Positions 1-11,667 of a stretch of DNA of 64,000 nt are shown piece after piece. Each line of letters starts with the position of its first letter. The stretch's first letter is position 1. The notes under the pieces were generated by a model. The model worked only from the letters and a program-made list of their open reading frames with translations. It did no database searches and was not told the DNA's origin. The translations under genes and the position numbers were made by a program. Source of the DNA: Flectonema sp. DT1601. Lineage: Eukaryota; Euglenozoa; Diplonemea; Diplonemida; Diplonemidae. Location: positions 310,001 through 374,000 of the forward strand of contig OZ025792.1 in assembly GCA_964019425.1 (NCBI GenBank), in the 5' to 3' direction.

Positions 1-465
1 TAGGAGTATCCCCATGAGGTGGTACATTTGTTGATAACAACTCTTTCATAAACATGTGCAGTTACCATGACACAAGCTACAGGGTTATGATATAATTATA
101 ATTTCTTTCAACATTGTTAGGGCAGTTAGTCAGTTAGAGAGGTACAACCTACGGGAACCTGTTAGCACAAGGTTTTAAATCTTCACTTCAGCCCCGTTGT
201 AATAATCCCCTAACCACACAAACTAATCATTCGCTTCACGTTACAAGCAGCAGCAGAGTGGCACAATACTCAAAATAGGAGGGAATGTTGCCGACGAGTT
301 TTACAAGAAAAGAAAGCTATCCAAGTTGTCCTACTACTAGAGTGTGATACTCAATGCGCTTTGATAGAAGCCAAATAAACTTTCGGATTAAGCAGCTGAT
401 GCGGCAGTTCACACCGTCGAGTCTTGGCTCGCGGGTGTTATTCACATTTTGGGGCACGAATGACG

Positions 466-497
<32 letters not shown>

Positions 498-1086
498 ACA
501 AAAATCTTCGTTCAGTAGGACTCTAAGGAGTCTGTTGTAAAAACGACACAACTTGTGCTATAAATAGTTTCTGATCACACGGATCAGAAACTACTTTTTT
601 TTCGCACTACCCTCCCAAAACTCTGAGAACGCGTCACAATATTGGTTATATTTCTTTTTTAATTGGCAAGCTCACTTTGCACTCAGCAACCTTTTTATGT
701 TGCCTGCTGATCTTTTCTATTCAGAAAAGTGAATGACTTATCATTTAATTGTAAACAACTAAACGTCCAATAAACAAACAAAATGACGACTGAGGAGCAG
801 AAATCACACACAGTTTGAGTAAAAAGAAAACGCGGGGTTTAATTGCTACGACTAGCTATTGCTGTAAAAAAAATAAGAAAAGAAACAATAAAACAAGTAT
901 CTCCGACAGTCGCAGAAAAAGCGGTTGACAGATACCGTCTTCTTCTAATCTCGTTTGCGGTGCAATAGCAAAGAAATTTACGAAGCGGCCTCTTCCAAAA
1001 AAAAAAAAAAAATAAAAATAATAGCGGGGGGAAACACTAACAGAGAGGTACGTAATAAAGTAGTTAGAATCCATAACAACGCTTTC

Positions 1087-1117
<31 letters not shown>

Positions 1118-2123
1118 ATCTGAAAAAAAATACCCAGTGACTAAACATACTTAACAAATGATCCAACCGCTCTACAAACGGAAGAACAATTAGTTCAGTT
1201 TTATTGGTCCATGCACAAAGTACAGGTGACCGCGGGGAATGACACTTGAGGTTGCCAAAGACCGCAGATGACCTTACAGCATGACAACAGCTATCATATA
1301 AAAAAAAAAAAAAAAAAAAAAACGACAGAAACAAGTACGAAAAAAGAACTTTACAAGAAACTAACAATAGTTGTTTCCATTAAGTTAGTCACACTGAAAC
1401 TGGGGGAGAGCAATACTCGTTAGTTGTAACATTCATTTGATAAATACAGAAAAAAACAATGTAGAAAAGAATATCAAAAAAGCGACAAGCACAGTAAACT
1501 AAATTCTATGCATGAAAAATAACATAATTATTTTGTGCGATGAAACTAATTATGAGTTTTTAAAAAGAAAATTAAAAACTAACGTATTACACTTTATGCC
1601 GAACATGAACCGAACATGAAACGGGCACGAAAGGAAATTACATTTTTTTTTGGGGGGGGAGAAACGTAAAGGAGGAAGGAGAAAGAAGAAAAAAAAAACA
1701 GACAAAAAAAAAAAAGTATTCCTTTAATTCCATTCAATCAAAACTACTGTAATTATTAATAGTTTTGCTAAACGTTTCAAAAAGTTTTTCTTTTTTTTCT
1801 TTCCCCCTTGAAGATAAGGACCTCTCCTTAAAACGGTTGTTCTTTTTGAAACCGAATTTTAACAATAATCGTAGTGTGAAAGAAGAGTTCCCTGAAGAAA
1901 AGAGGCGGGAAATCTTAAACACCTTCGAAAACCTTTAGACCCTAAAAAGACAATATACTTAGAATATACATAACGTTCATGATATCCCCCAAGCTGTAAG
2001 CTCATTGTCCTCATCTTTATCGAGACAGATAGGGACCATCCAAGTCGGTGGCTACGAGAGTAAGACTCTCACAGTTCTTGAGTCCCAACTTACTTTTTTG
2101 TTTCATCTTGTAAGCCACAGATA
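1..2123. other. Gene-free AT-rich tract
   Basis: No coding region is supportable here. The open frames are short and built on A or T runs read as poly-Lys or poly-Phe. The stretch contains many homopolymer runs (for example T near 467-492 and A near 1088-1114) and one perfect hairpin at 565-593, listed separately. It lies downstream of the ATP-grasp gene, so its right part probably includes that gene's 3' UTR. Confidence 0.6.
565..602 (+). repeat. Perfect 12-bp hairpin followed by T8
   Basis: The arms 565-576 (TAGTTTCTGATC) and 582-593 (GATCAGAAACTA) are perfect reverse complements around a 5-nt loop. One C and eight T follow on the plus strand. The shape resembles a terminator hairpin or the 3' end of a small Pol III transcript. 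I find no tRNA or snRNA boxes around it, so its role is unknown. Confidence 0.6.
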
Positions 2124-3674
2124 TTAAGAGTCGTCTATTCCATCAGCGAATGATCGACGAAGGCAGTCAGGTGACAAGATTGAAGCAGCTTCACGACCGA
2201 AGCTCTGCCCCGACACAGTTCCAGCATCTACATCAGGAAAGGCTGATTCATTTCGAATATCGCTGTCGATTGTAAAGGTAACCAATTTTTCAAGTCGTTC
2301 GCAGTTAGCTAAAGCATCTTCGTAATCCTTACCATTGGCACAAAGCCATCCAAGAGCAGCGAATGATTCTGGAGGAAGTCCAACGCGATCACCCTCACTG
2401 AGGTAAAGTGTAGCTCCAACAAAAGACTCATCATTAATAACTTCTAAAGGAACCTCTTGGAACATAAGTGTACCCGCTACTTGTGGTCTGAAGTTAGTCG
2501 AAGCAACCTGTAACTGTTTCGTTGGAGGATAGCACTGCATGGCTTCTAAACCGCAAGCAACGCGAACATATTGTTCCGCTAAATTAACTCCCCAGGCTGT
2601 TCTGTTAAGACATTCTGTTTCAGCAGCTCCAATCCGAAGGTTTACTTCGATAACAAAACTTGCTTTTCTATTGAAATCATACTTCGCTTCGTAGTGAAGT
2701 GCTGAGTTTATTTTAGTACCATGACTCTTTACGTACTTCTCTAACTGATTGTAAATATCAGCTTTCGCTGATTCAGGCAACTTACTCGGGGCAGCCCCTC
2801 CCATTTCACAGAAATATGGTCTGGTGGTTTGTTTATTGTCGCTAATACCAGCGTAGCAGATTTTACCATTCTGAACAATGCAGTCGACGTCGACTTCTTG
2901 ACCATCAATGAATTCTTCGATTTGTAGATGAACTGAAACACCAGTGTTTGCCCAATGTTTGATATCTTTTGAAGCATGAAGACCAGCAAAAGCCATGGCC
3001 GCATGTTCCTTTAATTCTGGAAGTGAATGTATTAACTTAACGAGCATTGAACCTGCTCCTGGTGAAGGTTTGCAAACTACTGGGAATCCAAGTTCCATTG
3101 AATCGAGACTTGGAATATCCTCAGGTGACATTAAAGTTGTGAATTTTGGTGATCTGATATCGTACTGCAGACAGTGCTGTCTGAATGTTGATTTTATGTT
3201 CGTCTTCCTCACAACATCAACAGGTCCAGGCGATGGCGTAGTATTAAAATGATCAGCTAGGCATGCTGATGGAAAGCAACCATATTCATCAAATGTGAGA
3301 ATACCATCTACACTGTCAATGGTTCCGTCTCCTTTCCATTCAGCTATTTTCTCAGACACGCAGCTTATCATGGTTGGGATGTTAGTTACTTCGCAATGAA
3401 TCCATTTAAATACGGCTGGTTCTGCGAAATTCTTCTCTGGATTAACCATTATGATTCTAACCCCAGCATTCTTAAGCATCATGTACGCAGCAATCCTTGA
3501 GTACGATCCAGTTAATACAAACATGATTGTCTTTCCAGCAAGTTCTCCTATCTTATCACTGGCCTTAGGTAAAATTCTCATCGACGGTGATGTTGGTTCA
3601 AAAAATGAATCTAAGGAGTCAGCAGTAATTGCTTCCTCGCTTAGTTGAGCTACTGCTTGTTGCAGGATCGTCAT
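2124..3674 (-). CDS. ATP-grasp ligase, carnosine-synthase/PylC-like
   Basis: The 516-residue product is probably an ATP-dependent carboxylate-amine ligase. It has an N-terminal Rossmann-like domain (about 45-160). The ATP-grasp fold follows: a Lys-containing strand with a Gly-rich loop (FPVVCKPSPGAGS), a strand-loop with EEFIDGQEVDVDC, and the metal-binding end piece FVIEVNLRIGAAETE. The order suits the ATP-grasp_4 group, which includes carnosine synthase, D-Ala-D-Ala-type ligases and PylC. Family and fold are fairly clear; the substrate is not. The ATG at 3674 sits about 13 nt after a sense-strand poly-A run ending in CAAG, a probable trans-splice acceptor. No intron is needed and the frame is intact. 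Confidence 0.72.
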   Translation of the reverse strand: MTILQQAVAQLSEEAITADSLDSFFEPTSPSMRILPKASDKIGELAGKTIMFVLTGSYSRIAAYMMLKNAGVRIIMVNPEKNFAEPAVFKWIHCEVTNIPTMISCVSEKIAEWKGDGTIDSVDGILTFDEYGCFPSACLADHFNTTPSPGPVDVVRKTNIKSTFRQHCLQYDIRSPKFTTLMSPEDIPSLDSMELGFPVVCKPSPGAGSMLVKLIHSLPELKEHAAMAFAGLHASKDIKHWANTGVSVHLQIEEFIDGQEVDVDCIVQNGKICYAGISDNKQTTRPYFCEMGGAAPSKLPESAKADIYNQLEKYVKSHGTKINSALHYEAKYDFNRKASFVIEVNLRIGAAETECLNRTAWGVNLAEQYVRVACGLEAMQCYPPTKQLQVASTNFRPQVAGTLMFQEVPLEVINDESFVGATLYLSEGDRVGLPPESFAALGWLCANGKDYEDALANCERLEKLVTFTIDSDIRNESAFPDVDAGTVSGQSFGREAASILSPDCLRRSFADGIDDS

Positions 3675-3873
3675 TTTTTACGATTCCTTGTTTTTTTTTT
3701 TTTTTTTTTTTAAAATCTATCTAAAATGGAGAAATGAGTTACTATTCTGGCCAACACAAACACAAAAAAAACACATCAAATATTCTTCGTACTAAATAAA
3801 AAAAAAAAGAAGAGATTTAAAAAATAAAAAAAACCGTAACGAGAAAAACCCGTATGCCAACACATAAATGCAC

Positions 3874-4038
3874 TTAGTGTGGATCACTCTTCTTGTTATT
3901 CTCGTTCTGTACGATGGGTTTTGGTGGTGCATCAGCCAGTGTTAGTTCGTCCTCGGGATTGTCGGAAGCTTCTGGTATGTCTTTGGGTTTGAACATATCA
4001 AAACCCTGCTTCCCACTTGTAAAGTCATACATGTTCAT
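3874..4038 (-). CDS. Small 54-residue acidic protein, unknown
   Basis: A strong splice acceptor (TTTATCTCATTACAG, ending at 4048) is followed after nine bases by an ATG at 4038 and a 54-codon frame beginning MNMYDFTSGKQGFDMF. The protein is hydrophilic, with an acidic Pro-rich middle (PEASDNPEDELTLADAPPKP), and has no membrane segment. I do not recognise it. It could be a complete trans-spliced mini-gene or the last exon of a gene whose upstream exons lie in 4051-4790, though I see no convincing exon there. The lack of homopolymers within the frame fits true coding sequence in this genome. Confidence 0.5.
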   Translation of the reverse strand: MNMYDFTSGKQGFDMFKPKDIPEASDNPEDELTLADAPPKPIVQNENNKKSDPH

Positions 4039-4050
4039 TGTAAAATACTG

Positions 4051-4798
4051 TAATGAGATAAAGTAAATCACACAATTCTTATACCTAAGAGACAAAAAGG
4101 GAACCCGACTTGTTAAACAACTAAGTCACCCATAACACACCAAGGAAGAAAACAGTCAGGATAGCACCTTGAGTTACATAAAAAAATGTTTTTTTTTTTT
4201 TTTTTTTTTTCCCCCTTCTGTTTCCTTCTTCCCATCTTAAGAATCACCTTCCACAATGGATTCACTTGTGAACCAATTGATGAGTGAAGAGAAAAAAAAC
4301 AATAATTAAAAAAAAAAAAAAAAAAAAAAAAAAGGAAGAAGAAATCGAAATTACCTAGCAAAATCGCAGGGGGGGAAAAAAAAGAGTATCGGGCTCGGTG
4401 CGTTGAGTTTGTATCAAAAATAAAGTAAGAAATGTTAAGATAGCTTGTGAGGAATCACAGAAGCCACCTTTAAGAAAAAGTTCTGAACGATCAGATCAAA
4501 AGTTGATCATCTTAATAAGATATTTGCGAGAAGTCACCTTCATTTGACTAAAAGTTCGAAGCGAAGACAACAATTTGAAAAAAGAGGAAACAAAAAAAAA
4601 AAAACGATAGTTATTTTTCTTGAAGAATTCAGAAAAAAGGGGAAAAAAAAAAAAAAAAAAAAAAAAAGACAACTTTCTGTACGTGACCTCATCTACTGTG
4701 TTGGTGCAACTGCAACGAAAAAGTGTCAAAGCAACACATGCCCGTAATTAGACTCGAGTCACATAGACTTGACTGCACATATAGTAATTTACTTTACA
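4051..4798. other. Gap between small gene and glycosidase
   Basis: About 750 nt rich in A and T runs (near 4190-4210, 4309-4333, 4645-4666). Frames here are poly-Lys or poly-Phe artefacts. I see no gene. Confidence 0.6.
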
Positions 4799-6111
4799 TT
4801 AAACACGGTTAGCCCACTCAGTGGACTTAGCCATTAACTCTTTTATTAAATCTGTTTCTCTCTGATCAAACGAAGTACCGTTTGACCAGAAGATGTCGTG
4901 ATGCCACATTTCTGGTTTTGCTGTGAATTCAGGCTCTTTCCACGACTCCCACGGATACTGTTTTTTTTTTTTTTTTTTTTTAAAGTCAGGAAAGACATAA
5001 AAAAGTTTTATACACATACAGAAGTCTGAGATTTTCCGTCAACAAGCCCCCAGTTGACAGCGCCAATTCCCATTTCTTTAAGAACCGGTAATACGGTTAA
5101 CAGTTTAGAACCGTATCCCCTAGCCATGTATTCCGTGCATATTATCGGTCGCTTGTATTGCAGCAGTCGAGAAGCATACTCCCTGATGTCATCTGCGCTA
5201 TCGTAATTATGAAAAGTAATTATATCAGAAGACTCGATTAAAAGTTTAGTGAATTTCGCATCCCAAGTGTTCTTGTTGTCCTCTGGTGTCATTGATCCCC
5301 ATATAGCTCCAGTGATTGGTTGAACAGGTTGGACTGAACGAGCCCATTCAAAAGTCTTTGCTAATAACTTAAACACTTGCTTGCTCTTTGTATGTGGGTT
5401 TGCACCTTCTGGAATTGGAGATTCCTTTACTTTGTGAGGAATAAGTTCAAAGTCCAAACCAACGTTATTTGGTTCGTTGTAGACGTCCCAAAACAGAATT
5501 CTGTCGTCTTTTTTGAATCGATCAATTGTGTTTAAAACATATGCACGCAGCTCATCCCAACGGGACTCATTAAACAGTAATTTATAATCTGGTGATTGTA
5601 ACCAACCTGGGTTGTGTGTATGTGGAATTGGTGTTGGTTGTGTTCCTAGGCTACTGACACCCCTCCAGCATGCATCAAACAAAACTATAATCGGTTTGAT
5701 ATTATTACGTTTACAGATGTCTAAGAATTTATCAACTCTGTCTAGGAAAGCTGATTCCTCGGAGGTGTACATCTTATCGTGGAGAAAGACTCTCATGGTG
5801 TTCATTCCAGCTTGGTTTGCCCATCCAAGTTCCTTATTAATCTGTTCTGGATCCCAAGTTTCTGCCTGCCACATTTCAAGTTGATTTATAGCACTGGCTG
5901 GAGCATAGTTACCTCCAACAACCCAACCATGTTCAATTTGCCAACGCCATGCTTCTTCTTCTGACCATCTGCCTGGTACAGATGATGGCACACCTGCCCC
6001 TAACTCCTCTAACACAACAACATTCCGTCCTTGAGTCATATATAAATAACATAGGCCTACAAGTATTGCTGCCAATATTGGTTTAACTGCTCCACGACGT
6101 GCGCGTATCAT
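4799..6111 (-). CDS. Membrane-anchored GH5-type glycoside hydrolase, 2 exons
   Basis: Exons 6111-5020 and 4957-4799 give 416 residues. The 62-nt intron 5019-4958 runs GTATGT...CAG with a poly-A stretch before its AG. Joining gives GKSQTS|YPWESW, a run expected in this glycosidase group (GL..GK.QT..PW..W). The N-terminus is a short basic cytoplasmic tail and one TM anchor (about 10-25), so the enzyme is probably a type II protein facing the lumen or cell surface. The general acid is the Glu of WDVYNEPNN and the likely nucleophile is the Glu of IICTEYMARG, both in GH5-like context. The start is the ATG at 6111, 15 nt after the acceptor TTTCTCTCTCACAG. The substrate is probably a beta-linked glucan or mannan, but this is not resolved. 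Confidence 0.82.
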
Positions 6112-6126
6112 TTTGAGTTTAGGGTA

Positions 6127-6759
6127 CTGTGAGAGAGAAATGTGATAGCATAAGTATGATGCTGACTTGTAAAACAAAGAAAAAAAAAAAAAAACTTAGT
6201 TTTCAGAAACGTGTACAGATCGCTGCAGTATTTTATTTTATAAAGAGGATGAAAGGTGGGGGGTTTTTTTTTCTCTAGATTTGCTAGAAAGTAATAAGCA
6301 GTGCTAATCTTAGTTTTTTTTTTTCTACAGTTGCTTAAAAGTAAGAAAGAACAGACATAACTCTAATCTCTACCTTACTTTGAATGATTGTACAGTAACG
6401 ATTACTCATCATAAATAGATAACTATTATACTAGTCATCAAGGAAGATAGTAGCACCGGACCCAAAAGGTTGTTTATAAAACATAATTGGGAGAGAGGAG
6501 AGGGTTGGTTGGGTTCTTTGTTTTCCTTTTTTTTTGCTCAAAATCATGATTATACGGGCTTCCCTTTTACCAAAAAAAAAAAAAAAAAAAAAAACCGGAT
6601 AGATATATAGTCCCCCCGATAATCCACACGAGTATCTGTAAGCAGCTACTCAGTCAGTTGCTTACGAAAGTTAGTTTCGTCAATAAAAATTGACGGAAAC
6701 TAACTAGTATATGTTTACTAGTTTATGCATAAAGAACAGTAACGCTACTAATAAATTTA
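6127..6759. other. Gap between glycosidase and four-TM protein
   Basis: About 630 nt with T and A runs and no plausible coding sequence. It contains the inverted repeat at 6670-6704 close to the 3' end of the four-TM gene. Confidence 0.6.
6670..6704. repeat. Near-perfect 15/16-bp inverted repeat
   Basis: The left arm at 6670-6684 (GTTAGTTTCGTCAAT) pairs with 6689-6704 apart from one bulged base, with a 4-nt loop. It lies 55 nt beyond the stop of the four-TM gene and so is probably in its 3' UTR. It could be an mRNA stability element or a chance hairpin. Confidence 0.5.
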
Positions 6760-7530
6760 TTATTCTTCTGTCATTGGTTCAGTGTCTTCTGCGGGTTTAG
6801 GATCGTTGAGGGAACCTGAGAATACGACAGTGATTATATTCAGTAATCCAAATATGATTGTGATTATCATGAAAGGCATTCCATATCCAAGTTGGAATAT
6901 GTCTTTCATCGCCAGTGAGTACGACTGACCATTCCCCTTTGAAAGAGGAAACTCACTGCAAGTAAAAGAGTCGTTATAAAGTGATCCAGACGCTCCAAGA
7001 GCGATAAATAAAAATCCCGTCGACGTCGCTAAAAATCCAAGACAGATACGAGCATATTTCTGTCCTCCACCTTTTGATATTCCAATAACAGATGTACAAA
7101 CATAACCAATAACTGTGAGTAAAACAATTATACAGCTGCTTATTACTACTTTGCCTCTCATTTGATGATCGTCGCAACCGTACAGTTGAGTAAAGTGAGA
7201 TTTGTGTTCGGCGCTGATTCCCTTCTTGATGTATTCGTTGAATCTTTTACCTTCCCCCCAGGAATTTGTAAATGTATCTTTATAAATTCCAATGCCGTAC
7301 GGATATCCAATAAACGGAAGTTTCTTCATTTCGAAGAGTCCCTCTGTTCCAATCACTTTATCCTCATCTTTCATCTGCAGTAATGCGTTGCCATCAGTCA
7401 CAGCAGCTGCCAGCAACACTGCAGACAGTAAACCAGTAATACAGCACACAACATATCCTATAGTCGCTTTCCTTTCTGATTCGGGGACGGAATCCGCTGT
7501 CAGTCCCTTTTGTTTTTTTTTGTCAGGCAT
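6760..7530 (-). CDS. Four-TM surface protein, amastin/claudin-like topology (copy A)
   Basis: The 256-residue protein has a basic N-terminal tail, TM1 (about 27-45), a long extracellular loop with conserved PYGIG, GKRF and CDDHQ elements, three closely spaced TMs (about 125-147, 160-183, 215-240) and an acidic tail. One short and one long outer loop on four TMs resembles amastins and claudins. The classical amastin signature (C-x-x-WG...DC) is not visible, so membership is only a suggestion. It is clearly a paralogue of the gene at 11668-12498, sharing the PYGIG...GKR...HF.QL..C..HQ block and a second-loop Cys (F[TD]C). Acceptors CACACAG and TCACAG lie within 30 nt of the ATG. Its ligand and role are unknown. 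Confidence 0.72.
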   Translation of the reverse strand: MPDKKKQKGLTADSVPESERKATIGYVVCCITGLLSAVLLAAAVTDGNALLQMKDEDKVIGTEGLFEMKKLPFIGYPYGIGIYKDTFTNSWGEGKRFNEYIKKGISAEHKSHFTQLYGCDDHQMRGKVVISSCIIVLLTVIGYVCTSVIGISKGGGQKYARICLGFLATSTGFLFIALGASGSLYNDSFTCSEFPLSKGNGQSYSLAMKDIFQLGYGMPFMIITIIFGLLNIITVVFSGSLNDPKPAEDTEPMTEE

Positions 7531-7569
7531 ATTATGAAAATGTGAGTGACTGTGACTGTGTGATAATGA

Positions 7570-8860
7570 TAAAAATAAAATACAACGAATTTAATTTCTC
7601 TCGTTTTTGTTTTCAATTGAGGGAAACACCTGGATAAAAAAGTAAAGGTTTTTATCAACCAAAAAAAAAAAAAAAAAAAGAAGTAATAAAAAGACTTCAA
7701 ACGTCAATGCAACACTTTCATGTGTCATGGAGTCTTTTTTTTTTTTTTTTTATTGAATTTCTTTTTGTAGAATTTGATAGCCCACGTCACCTTGCGGTGC
7801 CGAATAGACTTAAGACTAAAGAGTGTCTGCCTTTTTTTTCACACTACACAAAGGCTACTACTACGGAGTAACAGAAAACAGAGGGAAGAAAGGAAAAAAA
7901 GAAAAAAAAAGAAATTACCTCAGCAATACAAGTAGGGATTGGTTCTTTTTTTCTTTCTCAGAAAAAAAACAAAACAAAGATGAAAAAGAAACGGCTAAAT
8001 GCAAGAAAGGAAACACACTTAAAAAAAAAAAAAAATGATGACGAGCATATCCTACTTCAGCCACGTCCTTCAGACGAGATTAGGAACTCTCAGTTTGAAC
8101 GAGGAAACCAATCGCAACGTTTATCAGGTTCAAGAACGACTATAGGCTGTATTGCAAAAAGAAGAAAATACACGCAAGGGGGTTAACTGTTTGAGCATAC
8201 TCATGCTGATCCAGTTGACTAAAGGCAATATTAGTATAGGTAAACACACTGCGAATGTCGTAAAGACTCTACATTATAATCAAACTTCTTTTATTATATC
8301 TCTTTTTACGTGTTGTCAGTGAAGTACGAAATCGAATTACTCAGTTATTTAAATAAGTGTGAGTCCTGTGAAATCAAAATCAGGAGTGTAGGTTTTACCT
8401 ATCAACTACTTGTCAAGATATAATTAAAAAAGATATGGCTAGTTTCCGTAGCCCACTACTAACGTAGCACTCACCTTAAAATAAAATAAGGCAGTGTTGT
8501 CCTGAACTCAGTTGGGGGTTCAATTGGTTGATGTTGTAAATATAAAAGCACAACTTTATTAGATCACTAACATAGAACGATAATTTAATATCCGTTAAAG
8601 AAACAGTGTGCCTGTTGAATAGAGGGGAACCTTATTATTTACTAGAAATAGGGAATTACACATCAGGATCTGTACAGATGCGACCGCCTAATATGAAAAT
8701 TTGTCAATTTTTTCTACAACACTCGGCACTTAACCATAAAAGGAAATGCCACGTGTGAACACTAATTCATTTTTTTTTGTTTTTTTTTTTGCACGAAAGA
8801 AAGAATATGTGTTTTTTGCTGCCAACATTATTTTTGTTTCATTTCAGATAAAGACAAAAT

Positions 8861-8891
<31 letters not shown>

Positions 8892-11667
8892 CTGTATTCG
8901 CAGAAAGCAATAACGAGCAAGTAAACATAAGATGGGGAATCCACATATAGAGTCAATCAACTTCTTTAAAAAAAAAAGGGAAAGAAAGAGATCGCAGCAT
9001 ACCTTTCATATTGTAACCCCCCCTTTAACCGTTACCGATACAGAGACAGAAGACCTATAAATTAAAACTCACGCAGCTTTTCAACTGAATTTATTTTCAG
9101 AGCTGAGTGTTCAAAGAAAGTCTCCTGAATTAGTATCTGAGATATAAAGTGCGGGTACAAACACCTACTGATAAGCAAAAGCGATTTTCATTGACTACCA
9201 CATGAAGATTGACTGGAACACCAACACGAAACAAGTAGTAGTTATTTTTTTTTTTCCCTCTTTTTGTTTCTCACTACAATTAAAACTGATTACCATCAGT
9301 TATAAAGAAAAAAACAGCTACCATTGGATTGGCGTCTTTCTTGATATACACCTCTTTTTTTTTTTTTTTTTTTTTTTTCGTAAAAAAATAAAAAAAAAAA
9401 CAGAAGCAAAAGAACACAGTATCAAACTAGATCCTCAGCTTATTCTTCAGAATGGAATCGTTGTAAGTAATGTGAAAATTTTCCGTTTGTTATTTACCCA
9501 GCAGCACTATCAAGGATAACGAGGCGGGCGCAAGTGCCAAAGCAAAAAGGGGAATACGAGGAGCTCTGGCAAAGTGATCACCACGTTCTAGTTTAATTAT
9601 GATCACCTGAAGAATACAATTCAATAGAAAAAGGTTTTGTCTTGTCATGCCAGATAGACAGATATGGAGAATTATTTTTTCACATCTTTTTTTTTTTAAG
9701 ATTTACATTTTCTTACAACAACCGACCCCCCACCCCGAAAAAAAAACTCGGAAATAGTCAAAATTATGTTAAGATTCTTATTGATATCGTGAATGGGAAA
9801 GGAAATCATAAAACCCCGCTAATCAACTAACGAATAAAGTTATGTATTGAAGTCAGAGAAGTCAAGCTCAAGCAAAGTATTCGTTCTCAATATATATCCG
9901 TGAGACAGGGCTCACAGGTGAGGAGACTTATACTTCCCTTAAGGTAATCACTACTAAGACGCGCATGTACGAAGCAGATAGTGTCAGTGAGACCTTCTTT
10001 TTCGTTCGGCTTTTTATTTTATTTTTTCTACAAGGTTTCTGTTCACACAGTGGGAATAGGATGAATACGAAACAAAACTGAAAAACACAGGGGGGGGAAG
10101 AAGATTCTTGAAAAATCTACAATCTGCATGGGAAGGGGGGGATTCAAAGCAAAGTAATCTTCCGCAGATCAGATAAGATGTCGGTAGTGATTTCTATTAT
10201 TTTTGGGGACAGAATCAAGGAACCAATCGAGACACCAAGTAAATCTTGCTAGGAAACTTCGTTTATGGTCACAGGGAGGGGCTTCTTATTGACTAATTTT
10301 AAATTTTTTGGTTTTTTTTTTTTTTTCCCTTTCTTGTTCCACGATACACTACAGAAGAAAGAAAAAGGAAATATAAAAAAAAATCTTTGGAAACCCCCCC
10401 CCTCTCTCCTTATTATATTAATACTAGTCATAAAGACAAAAACCATTCAGAGTAGCCTTATATTTCGTTGAACTATAAGGAATATCGGCTTTCAATCTGA
10501 ATAGTTTCTTCTCCGACTACATCGGTGACAACAAAAGAAAAAAAAAAAAAAAACTAAAATGATTCCATATTCTTACTTATAATCATACGTGTTTCTTTTT
10601 GTTTATGTGCGTATCAACAATTTTTTTTTTTTTTTTTTTAAAGTTATTGCAACACTGTTGTTAAAAGTAAACAAACAATACATTTTAATTTTGGATTGAT
10701 GCAGAACGTTGTGTTATGCTATAGCGATGATCATTCTCGTCAGAGGATTATTACTCCGAGAGTAACATCCCTACTCGTCAAAGATCAACAACAATGAAGT
10801 GAGAAAAAAAAAAAAAAAAAAAAAAAAGTATTGGCCGTTTTATTAAACTATCTAGCTAAAACAGTAATATAACACAATACATGTTTTGTTTGTGTCACGA
10901 AAACCCGTCAACCGACTTGAACTGATAAAAGTTAATGGAAGTTTATGTGTATTGTAATGCAAAAAGAAGAGAAAAAAAACGAATATAAATTCATTAATTT
11001 ACTTATTAGATTTTTTTTTTTTTTTTTTTCAGCGACGCCCATAAGAAATTACTGGCTCAATATGGGGCGCAAATTTTTTTTTAAAAGTGTCTTATGCATT
11101 ACGTCTAATGAGAGCATAATACAATAGGATTAGGAAAGTAGAGATACCAAAGTGATATCTTGATGGGCCAATGTAATTCCATAATAAGCCAATGTTTTCT
11201 AGATTTCAGCCACTTATAGAGCCCATGTTACGAGTTGTATTGTAGGGATGTTTTTTCTATTTTATTTTTTTTGATAATTGTCAAATATTGTTTTTTTTTT
11301 TAGTTGTTTTTTTTAAAGGTAAAAACAGAGATCAAAAGCTCTGGGTAAGAGGAACACCAAAGACGTTTTGGGGAGTAGTAAGATGTTTTTTTTTTTTTTT
11401 TTTTTTTTCCTTCCCTAAAAAAACCACAAACAAAGCAAATAACAAGACCAAGAGGCTACCAAGGATTAACATCCAGCCATTTTTAACATAAACACGCAGT
11501 GAGGAAGCAGCGAAGGGGTGCAAAAAAAAAGAGAACTGGAAAACAACCAAAAATTAGTAAGGATCCCATCTGAAGAAGTAATCCAGCATGAATGTTGTCC
11601 AAGAATCAGGTACCGCCTATCACTCAGAAGAATTAATTAAATGATTCCAAAGTACACTCAGAAGTGT
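7570..11667. other. Long gene-free tract with a dispersed repeat
   Basis: About 4.1 kb holding no supportable gene. Frames are short and consist largely of poly-Phe or poly-Lys from T or A runs. The one structured element I see is a copy of a dispersed repeat at 10829-10970, listed separately. A weaker resemblance to part of that repeat (GCACGAAA, then GCTGCCAACATT) lies at about 8791-8840. Confidence 0.55.
10829..10970. repeat. Dispersed repeat, copy 1
   Basis: The segment shares a mosaic of blocks with 36976-37157 and 38235-38330: TTAAACTAT, GTTTTGTTTGTG, CACGAAA, CCGACTT and AACTGATAAA in the same order. Similarity is imperfect, indicating an old copy. It is non-coding and sits 25 kb from the other copies, which flank the gene nested in the helicase intron. 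Confidence 0.55.

Noticed and set aside
7823-8186. Plus-strand frames rich in Lys and Phe
   Set aside because: They are created by A and T runs, have no splice acceptor or motif, and lie opposite to the direction of every supported gene.
9202-9519. 105-codon plus-strand frame
   Set aside because: It includes poly-Phe and poly-Lys from homopolymers; no domain, no conserved look.
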